Shown: positions 9,901 through 16,315 of the stretch, piece after piece | Layout of the letters: every line of letters starts with the position of its first letter | Numbering within the stretch: the first letter of the stretch is position 1 | Source: Paraburkholderia caribensis | Lineage (GTDB): Bacteria > Pseudomonadota > Gammaproteobacteria > Burkholderiales > Burkholderiaceae | Assembly (NCBI RefSeq): GCF_002902945.1 | Contig: NZ_CP026104.1 | Span: forward strand, 248,001-312,000 | Length of the DNA: 64,000 nucleotides | Reading direction: 5' to 3' | The notes under the pieces: model-generated | What the model saw: the letters and a program-made list of their open reading frames with translations, nothing else | The model's database searches: none | Told to the model about the DNA's origin: nothing | Position numbers and translations under genes: made by a program

Positions 9901-12708
9901 CGCGGCATTGAGCGTCGCCGTCGAGAGCGACGTTACCGTGCCGCCGATCGCGATATCGCCCGCATTCGTAATGACCTGCAGGGCCGCGTTCGACACGACG
10001 TTGTTCAGCGAGATCGAGTTCGCCGCCGTGAAATTGACCGCGTTGCCCTGAAGCGTGCCCGTCACCGACAGGTTGTTGCCCGCCGTGGCCGTCACATCGC
10101 TCGCGAAGCCGCTGTTGCCGCCCGCAACCATGTCATGACCTGCCGTCAAGGCCGCTTTCGCCTGTCCGGCAAGCGACCCGCCGATCGTCAGATCGTGGCC
10201 CGCATTGACGGTGACGTCGTTGACCGCGCTCGTGTCGCCCGTCAGCGAGACGTCCTGCGCCGCGTTCACCGTCAGCGCGGACGCGCCGTTGATCGTTCCC
10301 GTCGACGTCACGCTTCCTGTCGTCGCCGTCAGCAGCAGATCGCCGACGGACTGCACCGTCGCCGCGCTCGCGACGTTCACATCGCGCTGCGCAGTGAGCG
10401 TGGTTTGTGCGCCGCCCGCCAGCGTGCCGTTGACCGCGACATCGCGCGCCGCCTGCACATTGGTCGCGCCAACGCTCGCTGCATTGCCGTTGAACGTGAC
10501 GTCGCCGCCGCCCGCGTTGCCGTTCGCGGTGACGGCAAACGCGCCGCCCGCCTGCACCCCTGCAAGACTGACATTGTTCGCGCCGGTGACCGTCAGATCG
10601 TTCGCGAGCAGTTTGCCCGTCAGCGAGACATCGTGTGCGGCGTTCAGCGTGCCGCTCTGGCCGAACGCGATCGATCCGCTGCCGGTGATATCGCCCTGCG
10701 CATCGAACGCGCCGTTGTGCTGGACAATCGATACACCCGACACATCGAGATTGCGTCCCGTCACAACCTGCGCATCGGCGCCGACCAGCAATGAACCCGA
10801 AACCGACGTATCGCGGCCCGCAGTCGAATTGAACGTCGTGCCGCTCGCGAGCGAGCCGCTGATGGAAAGATCGCGCCCGGCCGCTGCCGTCACCGCCTGT
10901 TGTGCCGTCGCCTGAGCTGCGACGACCGTGTCCTGGCCCGACGAGAGCGCCAGGTTGCCGCCGCTCGCGATGTTCGCGGTCGCGTCGATATGGCCTTGCG
11001 TGGCCGTCACCGTCGCGTCGCTGGCGGTTTGTACCGCTGCCGCCACATTGACGTTGCGCTGCGCCGTCGCCTGCAAGGTACCGCTGTTGGTCTGTCCGGC
11101 GACGTTAATGTCGCGCGCGGCCTGCAATGTCGTCGCGCCGCTAACAACCGACGTGCCGTTCAGATTGATATCGCCCGCACCATCATTGCCCGCCGCCGAT
11201 ACGCTCGCCGTGCCGCCGCCCTGCACATCGCCCAGCGTGACGTTCGAACCCGCCGACATGGCGATATCGCCATTCGCCTGCGTGCTCGCAAGGTTGATAT
11301 TGCCGCCCGCTGTCACATCGAGTTTCGCGCCGGACTGCAAGGTGCCCGTCGATGTGACGTCGCCGTTGGCACTGATCGAGTAACCGCCGACGCCGATATG
11401 CGCGCCCGTCATCGATACATTGCCGGCTGACTGAAGCGTCGCCTGTTTCTGCGCGGCCGTGCCCGCAACCGACACGTCGCCGTTCGCGGACAGCAGCAGA
11501 TCGCCCGCATTGGCGGCCAGCTGTGCATCGCTGCGCACGCCCATGCCCGCTGCCGTGCTGATCACCTGAATCTGTCCCGCTGTCATCGCGCCGAAAGCGG
11601 TGGCGTCGATGGCAAGACCATTGTTCGCGTTGCCGTTCGCGCCATTGATGGCCGCCGCCGTGTTCACGCTGCCATTCGACGACGTGCCGTACGACGTGCC
11701 CGCGTCCGACACGGCATTCGGCGCAACGAACTGACGCCCCGCAATCGCATTGATACGGTTGCCCGCATACAGCGGCGCATTGACGCCGATGGTCTCCGCA
11801 ATCAGATCGATGGTGCCGACGGTGCCTTCAATGCCCGCACCAGGCCCGCTCGCACCCGCATTGCCTTCGATCTGGATGTGCCCGCCCGTGACGTTGTAGC
11901 CGACGGCTGTCGCGTGACTGAAGTCGGTGGACGTGCCGTTCAGGTCGCTGAGGAACTGCGGCGTGCCCGTCGACAGCGTCACACCGATCGTGTTCGTGAA
12001 GCCCGTGCCGCGCGTCGTAATGCCGTTCGGGTTGGCAATGACGACGGTAGCGGGTGCACCGAACACTTCCAGCGGACCGTTGAGCAAGCTTGCATAGGCC
12101 GCGCCCGTCGACGTCACCTGGTTGACGATGATGCTCGCCGTGCGTCCTGAAAGATTCGGATTTGCGCTAACGTTGCCGCCCGTGAGCGAGGTACCCGACA
12201 TCAGGCTGTTGTTCAGAATCAGCCCGACAGGATCGATATTGAAGGTCTGATACTGGTTCAGCGAAATCCCGGCTGCGTTCGGCGCGGTGATGTTGACGAC
12301 TGGCACGCCGCCATTCGCGCCTGTGCTTTGCGTGATCTTCGGCTGGAAGCTGATGGGCGCATTCGGGTCGACGATAGGCGTCGCGAACGCCTGCTGCATC
12401 ATGAAGCGCACGCGCAACCCGGCCAGGTCGCGTATCTGTCGCCACGCGTCATCGTCGAGGCGCCTGCTGCCCGCCGCGAGCACGCCGGCCGCAGACTGGC
12501 TCTGCTCGAACGTGACCGTCAAGGGCCCGACGAACAGCGTCGCGGCCACCACGGCGGATACGCCGCGTTGCCACCAGCTGTACGTTTTTGCGTTCGAGGC
12601 AACCGTCCGGATATAGCCGGACGTGTCGCGCAGGCGCGCGCGCAGTTCATCCCGAATGGTCCTGACGTGGTCAAGTCGCCGCAAAGCATGGCGCGTCGAA
12701 ACTCTCAT
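979..12708 (-). CDS. cdiA: CdiA/FhaB-family contact-dependent inhibition exoprotein, GIY-YIG-like nuclease tip
   Basis: A 3909-residue two-partner-secretion effector. The N-terminus has a basic extension and hydrophobic segment (WWQRGVSAVVAATLFVGPL) typical of extended TpsA signal peptides, then a haemagglutination/TPS domain at about 100-260 with NPNGI and IVNQV motifs. Long runs of filamentous-haemagglutinin repeats rich in AxxDVxVxG fill about 300-2300. A segment with paired Cys lies near 2490-2760. A DUF637-like hydrophobic pretoxin region follows at about 3350-3470. The C-terminal ~106 residues read as a GIY-YIG/URI nuclease: VY at 3807-3808, YVG at 3819-3821, Arg3829, His3833, Glu3859 and Asn3877 fit the family's catalytic set. 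It is exported by the TpsB protein encoded upstream, displayed as a fibre, and expected to deliver a DNA-cutting domain to neighbouring cells. The start at 12708 has only a weak GAG ribosome site. Confidence 0.92.
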   Translation of the reverse strand: MRVSTRHALRRLDHVRTIRDELRARLRDTSGYIRTVASNAKTYSWWQRGVSAVVAATLFVGPLTVTFEQSQSAAGVLAAGSRRLDDDAWRQIRDLAGLRVRFMMQQAFATPIVDPNAPISFQPKITQSTGANGGVPVVNITAPNAAGISLNQYQTFNIDPVGLILNNSLMSGTSLTGGNVSANPNLSGRTASIIVNQVTSTGAAYASLLNGPLEVFGAPATVVIANPNGITTRGTGFTNTIGVTLSTGTPQFLSDLNGTSTDFSHATAVGYNVTGGHIQIEGNAGASGPGAGIEGTVGTIDLIAETIGVNAPLYAGNRINAIAGRQFVAPNAVSDAGTSYGTSSNGSVNTAAAINGANGNANNGLAIDATAFGAMTAGQIQVISTAAGMGVRSDAQLAANAGDLLLSANGDVSVAGTAAQKQATLQSAGNVSMTGAHIGVGGYSISANGDVTSTGTLQSGAKLDVTAGGNINLASTQANGDIAMSAGSNVTLGDVQGGGTASVSAAGNDGAGDINLNGTSVVSGATTLQAARDINVAGQTNSGTLQATAQRNVNVAAAVQTASDATVTATQGHIDATANIASGGNLALSSGQDTVVAAQATAQQAVTAAAGRDLSISGSLASGTTFNSTAGRDTSVSGSLLVGADAQVVTGRNLDVSGVSIVQHNGAFDAQGDITGSGSIAFGQSGTLNAAHDVSLTGKLLANDLTVTGANNVSLAGVQAGGAFAVTANGNAGGGDVTFNGNAASVGATNVQAARDVAVNGTLAGGAQTTLTAQRDVNVASAATVQSVGDLLLTATTGSVTSTGTINGASALTVNAAQDVSLTGDTSAVNDVTVNAGHDLTIGGSLAGQAKAALTAGHDMVAGGNSGFASDVTATAGNNLSVTGTLQGNAVNFTAANSISLNNVVSNAALQVITNAGDIAIGGTVTSLSTATLNAARDVSVSASGTLQSANALNVTSGRDTTNAGTVQSNGDVTLTNASGNLTSTGNIQSGGNLNISAAQSVDLGAQGTSSLGDINVTAGQNLTMNGAVVAQGNGTFNAGNAIGGSATIALGLNANVTSGGDTNLTGSLRAGTVQTSAGGSASLHDVQAASTLSLNATHDLEITGAVVGGSTVVLNAGQNFGVSGSVQSSGDMLLNATAGSIGSTGVINSNGAFTALAGTDINLGGTTTAASDAMLNAARDVNVSGMLAGLGQGVVTAGRDIGGAGTLTFTQVATLAAGRDIVQGGLVQGQSVDITAAGNATVNNIESASTIAVRANGTNSANGAGNVTVTGAAAAAGAVTVNANNDVSVTSTGKIASGTTTSVTAQRNITIDGAVESVGDATLNARTGSLLATGGINSGGKLDITTGLDLSLGTGTSAVNDITLTAGRDAVLNGTMVGGSNATVTAARDITGGGTQKITETANYTALHDIALTGGVQANVVTAVGQNNAALHDVISATTLDVTANGNAGAGDAAITGTATAPGAIHLTGARDALVSGALATGDALTLTGQRNVTVTGSIESTNDLDATAVTGSASFTGTAATAGAFNIASALDTQLGGQIAAAKQINVQAGRDIALTGTVAGQMDGVLSAGRDISGAGSAAFAQAATLTASHDLALTGALQGSTVSVVGANNAGLGSVQAVTGDLTVTANGNAGGGDVTFGGSATALGTMQLTGARDVTAIGAINTGGTTTVNAARNFSLADVNSAGDLTLTATSGNGSAANVTTQAQLNTNTAQALTFSGVTTVGGDAHLTSGGDMTLTGGIGAQNTGTLTAAGNIKAGSVAFGQQATVSADGSVNVTGVVGTNGNLVVTAGNDMSLGSAQAGGTVQLQAQGHNGAGDVVVTGNVASGSTTSITGTRDVQVAGSVSSADVLNVSAAHNLLIGGGVGSNGNITLTATGGALGVGGAITTQGNLAASAGGNLALLSGGLINGDTNITSGGTMTLGGGLFGLGLANIDATGSINGGGGLSFGKDIVVNAGGGVTLGEIQGAGKFTATSNGDMSFGAATVVGDVSATSYAGSVAFNGQVQTGGNATLNAASNASATGGISSMGTVNVTGTSGNVTVGGVSSNGDANLHAGQTLTLSGTSVVAGELALSGSNVTMSGSASGSKDITINATGTVDASQSTIVSTSNLQVAAANVTLGSAIVGGALDARASNQLSLVGSNVDVVGAATFVSQNAFYNASNVLSGGTLTVTAPSLTNAATGSLASTGTANITATNFTNAGLVNGATTNINVAGALNNVGGSLMAVNSLNINTGTLNNQNGLIFAGNPNTPTGPVTGDVSLTINGGGGAFYNVGGQLLAQRNMGVSAVNATIDPSQGTISYGGQLSLTAGFINVGGTWNFGGQGATVVALSGINNYGTVTGSAPLTLTTYGTFNNFGQLSGNDVTFNGSLSNAANAVVHSGSSITLNGSVTNRGTIESANNLTFNGSGNYDNQYGTTQANGNISLNTGATVYNTVGTILAGGNININAGAVINDALQGATQTSTQLVGASANPDLLSQIVIGMLSGWYCQNSQGDCYLYSYSQTATIATLLPNMDGGYIDVRSGGSTCYGDSSACAYLQVGNSQAGDHQYIALPGIDRTITAPGSVSPGVIAAGGSVNITAGTLSNAGSTISAGLDVDLNLQSLNNAPVGNAVATIVDTVDKAQLDAFMAQMNALGSVGIYGSGGLGISGTVVPQSTVSFNPSANIPPSSTSTTTTFGAQGQIIAGRNMNLSGGNLVNGGLLYAGNNFNASAAQSFSNQGQYNSATSTQPGCASGVSGAECGGAGGMRGGNPNSTTFSYAQQNATVFAGNDLVIAAGQINNTYGNLLAGHDIVIGGVGTTATSTTPAQSLNNTSGNIVAGNNITLNVSGAITNTLPPPVPVHEDYGSKEQYSGCMTVGGYKESYCEGYVDQQTGNSSVISAGNNLQLNAGSLTNIGSLIAAGNSATISVAGPVVNEAQTLNAYWHSHWVQETGDFSPDKRHDIWACGSPEQCTALYGDAYTKAGGAIDPPTPVGNIAATIQAPNLSITSGGEIQNVGNVIGTSVTLTGQKLINGITTANTYTPRVNGPSQVISLSGVNLPGLNLTTPHSVGAPLPTPVAGQASYVSGSLGGSALDPLGPQTLLDNLPANLQPGSTLFYYNPQAEDLMLQQAALQQTGKASFIDGLTYDSEHNLSVTAQEKEILYQNAVDYAKANNLQLGDALTQAQLNTLSAPMLWYVEQSVPDPGCVSTGPVACPTVTALMPQVYLPQNWSAMSADGTITGKDVTLNFNQDGNGSILNTGDITASNTLTVNTGTLTNQANQVNVGQIWSYINEVGYSETTGTTVQPGGFMSAANMDLNVQTLTQIGGALRQLNADGTVDQSGTQQMLAQLQQQLGTSFTQTTVYDNLHTDFVAQGGFGASQIVGLAFAVVVSIMTAGAASAAIGATLGATAGSTFAAGTATMTAGLGNIALSAAAAGFTSSIASQLTMTGQLSWANAFEAAAVAGITAGLTNGITYNADSGLGVTTQPLPIGGATTSIASLAGVNPAIGTNANQASVSTASSLTERGLAMLAEAGITAGVGTTIEGGSFVNSFESALTGELAASSAFAIGDMTDPLSLQNILEHAVLGCAASSIEGTGCAGGAIGAATSAVVSPWSTYAFSQTDGSLSLQSALVAAIATLSGGLAAGLAGGNAEAGATWAQNEALNNTLQHRDLVLTAIQKTLSANPALAAKYSADTLMKAADNVYGGNGGMGVFTSAADAQAAAAKDGTTYYRNANGLYVEQWKVPAGAEDVAQNIVDNAYFQYGAQFASVTRDNQSQLMATYLKTFGSDPAQFQGVAEVAAGGALYGVGGNIVANPGRTTVYTSTAADGSTQYVGITDNLNARSAAHFSQKGIQIDAIPGLENISRSDSRAVEQVLIEYNGLGKNGGSLLNKINSIATSNPVYAASLTRGAAILKSVNYPGFK
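3350..3582 (-). repeat. Direct repeat, copy B (inside cdiA)
   Basis: Matches 279-511 in the same orientation and encodes CdiA residues 3043-3120. In cdiA the sequence after LQQTG continues as KASFIDGLTYDSEHNLSV, whereas the orphan copy switches to unrelated sequence at exactly that point, which marks the module boundary. Confidence 0.85.
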
Positions 12709-12876
12709 GATGTTCTCGTTCTTCGTCTTTTCTTGTTGGTCGCAAGGCGGGCTGGCCGGTCCGCCTTGCGCTTGCAGCAGAGTTTTCCCCGTCTGCTGCG
12801 CTCCGCGATCCAGATATATCTGTCACGCGTAGCTTTGCCGCCCTCTGTTCGTGAGAGCGGCCGCCCATTCCTCGAG

Positions 12877-13500
12877 TCAGGTGCCCGCAGCCACGTCCTT
12901 CTTGGGCGCAGTTGGCAACAGGTCCTGTGCGCGCACCTTGGGCTTGCCTGGCTCGAAGACCCATGCCTTCGGAATGTCCGCCGCCGTCTGCCCGCTGCTG
13001 TGAACGAACGGTCCAAGCTGATCGAGCACCTCGGCCGCATCCCATCCGGCGACCTTCATGGTCAACACGGCGTCGTCGTTAAACATGCGGATATCTGCAG
13101 ATTCCTCATGCCGGTTAGTCCCACCACCGCCGCTGGGGATGATGATTGGCACGTAGTAGGCGGTCTTTCGCATCATGTTGTGGTCGAACCCCGCACTGCG
13201 GACGAGATTGCCGGTCGGTTCGAGCGCGCCCGACATTGCAGGCGGAACAACCATGAAGTATTTGAAGCCGTGCTGTTGGGTTAGCTCAGCGCAACGGAAC
13301 AGGAAGTACTTGTGCACCGTCGGTTGTGTCGAGTACCCATTGCCCCAGAACTGAACATGCAACGTCTGGTCATCGATCTGCCTGTCCTTATATCCGCCAG
13401 TCAAACCCTCCGACTGATACGGCGTGGCACAACCTGTCAGGACTGCCGTCGCTGCCACAACTGTGACAGCAAGTACCATTCTCTTCATGTTTGACTTCAT
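12877..13500 (-). CDS. Putative CC0125/CC1285-like lipoprotein
   Basis: 207 residues from the ATG at 13500, which has AAGGA about 9 nt upstream; the next ATG at 13488 has no ribosome site. The N-terminus is a lipoprotein signal, MKSNMKRMVLAVTVVAATAVLTGC, with lipobox LTGC, followed by TPYQSEGLTGGYKDRQIDD. The mature part (VQFWGNGYSTQPTVHKYFL, RCAELTQQHGFKYFMVV) resembles the CC0125/CC1285 lipoprotein family, whose function is unknown to me. It lies between the isomerase gene and cdiA on the same strand, so it probably belongs to the secretion locus. Some Burkholderia CDI loci also contain a small lipoprotein (BcpO), but I see no sequence reason to equate the two. Confidence 0.8.
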   Translation of the reverse strand: MKSNMKRMVLAVTVVAATAVLTGCATPYQSEGLTGGYKDRQIDDQTLHVQFWGNGYSTQPTVHKYFLFRCAELTQQHGFKYFMVVPPAMSGALEPTGNLVRSAGFDHNMMRKTAYYVPIIIPSGGGGTNRHEESADIRMFNDDAVLTMKVAGWDAAEVLDQLGPFVHSSGQTAADIPKAWVFEPGKPKVRAQDLLPTAPKKDVAAGT

Positions 13501-13580
13501 TTCCCCGATTCCTTCTTTATGGTTTTCCAGGTCGAAACGCTCACCGGCGCTGTGCGGCACAGGTGCCGGTCACGCGCCCT

Positions 13581-14501
13581 TCATTGCTGGATCGACGCGT
13601 TCTTCATCAGATCGACCACCACTTGCGCCGTCGCCTTCTGCAGCGCGACCTGTTCGAGCTGCTGGCGCAGCGCTGCCTTGGTGGTGTCGAAGTCCGGAAT
13701 CTGCGTCGCGCGCGACTGGTCCATCTTCACGATCCAGAAGGCGTCGCCCACCTGAACCGGCGTCGTGGTCACGCCGCCTTGCGGCAGCTTCACCATCGCT
13801 TCGGCGACGGGCTGCGGCCAGCCTTGTGTCGCGCCCGGCTGGATCGGCGTCTTGAACGACACCCAATTCATCGCGCCGCCTTGCGCGGCGGCCGGTCCCT
13901 GGCTGACCTGCTTCGCCAGCTGCGCGAAATCGGTGCCCTTCTTTAGTTGCGCGAGCACGTCCTTCGCGGTCGCTTCGTCCTTCACCGCGATCACGCTCGG
14001 CTTGTACTCCTTGTCGCCGAGCGTCGCGACGATGGCGTCGTAGCGCGCCTTTACGTCGGCGTCGGTGACGGGCGTGGGCTTCACCTGATCGCGTAGATAC
14101 GCCTGCGTCATCGCCAGCGACTTCGCCTGTTCGACCGCTTCGAGCACCTGCGCGCGCGTGTCGTAATGCTGCTTTTCGGCGGCCTGCCGGAAGAGCTCGC
14201 GCGCGATCAACTGGTTCTTGATGGCCGTGCGCGTTTGCGGCGTATCCGGTGTATTGGTCGCTTTCAGCATCGCATCGACCTGCTCCTGCGTGATGAGCAC
14301 GTTGTTCACGCGCGCGACGGCATTGGCGGGCAGCGGCCCCGACGCCGCGCCGCTCGCGGCTGCAGGAGCCGCCGTCTTCGCATGCGACGAGGACGGCTTG
14401 TTTGCCGCCATCGAAGGCGCCGCAACACCGGACAGCCCGACAGCCAGCGCAAGCGTTGCCGTCAGGCGCGTGAACGTGATGTGATTGAGATGCCGCTTCA
14501 T
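13581..14501 (-). CDS. Parvulin-type periplasmic peptidyl-prolyl isomerase (PpiC/SurA-like)
   Basis: 306 residues from the ATG at 14501, preceded by GGAG at good spacing; an ATG five codons upstream lacks one. It has a Sec signal peptide (MKRHLNHITF to MAANK), a low-complexity Ala/Ser linker, a SurA-like N-terminal helical region (VNNVLITQEQVDAML) and a parvulin core at about 150-255 (FAQLAKQVSQGPAAAQGGAMNW, VQVGDAFWIVKMD). Parvulins isomerise prolyl bonds and chaperone unfolded outer-membrane clients. Bordetella Par27, a related protein, assists filamentous haemagglutinin secretion, so a role in holding the locus's exoproteins export-competent is likely. The gene starts 11 nt after the TpsB stop, consistent with one transcript. 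Confidence 0.9.
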   Translation of the reverse strand: MKRHLNHITFTRLTATLALAVGLSGVAAPSMAANKPSSSHAKTAAPAAASGAASGPLPANAVARVNNVLITQEQVDAMLKATNTPDTPQTRTAIKNQLIARELFRQAAEKQHYDTRAQVLEAVEQAKSLAMTQAYLRDQVKPTPVTDADVKARYDAIVATLGDKEYKPSVIAVKDEATAKDVLAQLKKGTDFAQLAKQVSQGPAAAQGGAMNWVSFKTPIQPGATQGWPQPVAEAMVKLPQGGVTTTPVQVGDAFWIVKMDQSRATQIPDFDTTKAALRQQLEQVALQKATAQVVVDLMKNASIQQ

Positions 14502-14512
14502 GTTGAACTCCT

Positions 14513-16315
14513 TCATTCCGACCAGTTGAGAGTGGCCAGCAGCACAGTGGCCTTGTGACCAAGCGCTGCGGGCTGAATCAATGCCTGTCCGAGCAGGACT
14601 TCGCCCGTGACGGTTTGCGCGTTGTGCCGCCATTCGGCACGCGCGCCGATACCGGTGCCGACCAGCGTCGGCCAGCCGCCTTGTGCAACGAGATGCGATT
14701 TGCCGCCGTCGAGAAACACGTAAGGTTCGACACGCGCGTCATGCCACGCGGGCACGTTCTGCCAGGCCGCTTCGTTGCGCATATACGCGCCGCTATCGCC
14801 CGCGATGCCGCCTTCCGTAAAGCCGCGCACCGAGTCCATGCCGCCGAGATAGATCTGCTGTGTGCCGAACAGCGCCACGCGGCTGAACTGTCCGCGCAGC
14901 GTGCCGCGATACGCCCATTGCGTACCGAGCAGTGAGCCGAGCGTCATCTGCAAGGTGGCTGTGCCGTCGAGCTTCGTGAACTGGCTGTGCGCGTCCGACT
15001 TGCCGATATCGCCATCGTCGTGACTTGCTGCAAGCCACGGCAACCCCTGTGAGATGCCGAAGTCCCACGTCGCGGCCGCGCCCTGATCGTTCGCCACGAA
15101 GCGGCGCAGGCCGTTCAGCGCGACACGCGCCACGGTCAGGTCTTGCGGCGACAGGTCGATGCCGTTCACGCTACGCTCGGTGCGCATCTTGTTCAGCGTG
15201 ACGTCGACGCTCATCCGCCCGGACTTCGAACGCGTGAGCACATCGTTCCAGCCGAGAATCTGGCTGAACGTGCGTCCTTGCAGCAACGCCGTATCGCCGA
15301 TGGTCTGCTGATACTCGGAGTACGAAGTCGTATAGCTGAACGTCTGATAGCCGAACGGCACGGCGGCGGAAAACACAAGTGCATTGCTGTCTTCCGTGCC
15401 GACGTAATTCAGCGACAGCGATTCCTGCAAGCCGATGACGTTGTCTGCCTCGACGCCGCCGCGATAGCGCAGCGTGCCCGTTTGTGAACTGCCGTAGTTG
15501 TCGATGCCGAGGTTGTAGAACGTGCGGTCGCCGTAACGGTTCGAGATCGCGACGATCGAGTCGCCCGGTGCTTCGCCCGGCATGATCTGGATTTCGGCCT
15601 GATTGCGCCGCAGCCGGTTGATCTGGTCGACGCCCTGTTCCAGATCCGGCAGGCGCAGCACGTCGCCGACGCTATCGCCGAATGCCCACGCCGTGCCGGC
15701 ATCGGTGAGGAGGCCACCGCCGTGCGTGTCGTACCACGGCTCGTTCGGATCGCGCGGGCGCATCGGCTTGCCGTTGAGCGTGAAGCCCGCGACCTTGCCC
15801 GCGACGACGTTGACCTTTAGCGTGCCCGACGCAAGGTTCTGTGCACCGAGATAAGCGCGCGTCGTGATGTAGCCGCGTTCGATGAACGCTTCCGTCACGC
15901 GTCGCAGCAGCAGATTGATGCGGTTGCGCCCCAGCCGCTTGCCGACGAACGGCGCGGCGATGTGGTCCAGTTCTGTCTGTCCCAACACGCGATCGCCGAT
16001 AAATTCAATGCGGCTGATCTCGAACATCGGTTCGACATCGGGCAGCGTATCGACGTCCGCGCCTTCGGGCAGGTTCGGCAAGGCGGGCACTTCAGGCGCG
16101 GCGATCTGCGCGGGCGCCTGCTGGATTTCGTTGCGCCGCTGCCTGTCCTGCTGTTCCTGTAACAGCCGTTGGCCCGGGTCCTGCTCCGCGCGGCCAGGCA
16201 GCGCATTGAACCCGCCCGGCGGCAATGGCGCAAGCGCCTGCGCGCTCGCGGCCGCGTGCGCGCCGATGGCGAGCACGGCAAGACAACTGCGCAAGACCAG
16301 GGGACGACGCTTCAT
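14513..16315 (-). CDS. cdiB: TpsB-family outer-membrane transporter (CdiB/FhaC-like)
   Basis: 600 residues from the ATG at 16315; that codon overlaps the upstream stop as ATGA, which fixes the start, although the reading frame stays open further upstream. Signal peptide to about residue 26, a Pro/Gln-rich plug-linker, two POTRA domains at about 75-220 (FEISRIEFIGDRVLG; GTLKVNVVAGKVAGF), then a 16-strand barrel region (FYNLGIDNYGSSQTG) carrying the conserved VRGF motif of loop 6 (SVRGFTEGGIAGD). It recognises TPS domains in the periplasm and moves the exoprotein across the outer membrane. It is the only TpsB in the window, so it could serve both the short exoprotein encoded before it and CdiA. 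Confidence 0.93.
   Translation of the reverse strand: MKRRPLVLRSCLAVLAIGAHAAASAQALAPLPPGGFNALPGRAEQDPGQRLLQEQQDRQRRNEIQQAPAQIAAPEVPALPNLPEGADVDTLPDVEPMFEISRIEFIGDRVLGQTELDHIAAPFVGKRLGRNRINLLLRRVTEAFIERGYITTRAYLGAQNLASGTLKVNVVAGKVAGFTLNGKPMRPRDPNEPWYDTHGGGLLTDAGTAWAFGDSVGDVLRLPDLEQGVDQINRLRRNQAEIQIMPGEAPGDSIVAISNRYGDRTFYNLGIDNYGSSQTGTLRYRGGVEADNVIGLQESLSLNYVGTEDSNALVFSAAVPFGYQTFSYTTSYSEYQQTIGDTALLQGRTFSQILGWNDVLTRSKSGRMSVDVTLNKMRTERSVNGIDLSPQDLTVARVALNGLRRFVANDQGAAATWDFGISQGLPWLAASHDDGDIGKSDAHSQFTKLDGTATLQMTLGSLLGTQWAYRGTLRGQFSRVALFGTQQIYLGGMDSVRGFTEGGIAGDSGAYMRNEAAWQNVPAWHDARVEPYVFLDGGKSHLVAQGGWPTLVGTGIGARAEWRHNAQTVTGEVLLGQALIQPAALGHKATVLLATLNWSE

Noticed and set aside
6300..12000. Regular short repeats in cdiA as a possible CRISPR array
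   Set aside because: The periodicity is that of degenerate haemagglutinin protein repeats in an open frame; there are no identical repeats with unique spacers and no cas genes.
2300..12600. Many long plus-strand open frames opposite cdiA
   Set aside because: They mirror the high-GC repeat codons of cdiA, consist of Arg/Pro/Ala-rich sequence without domains, and lack ribosome sites.
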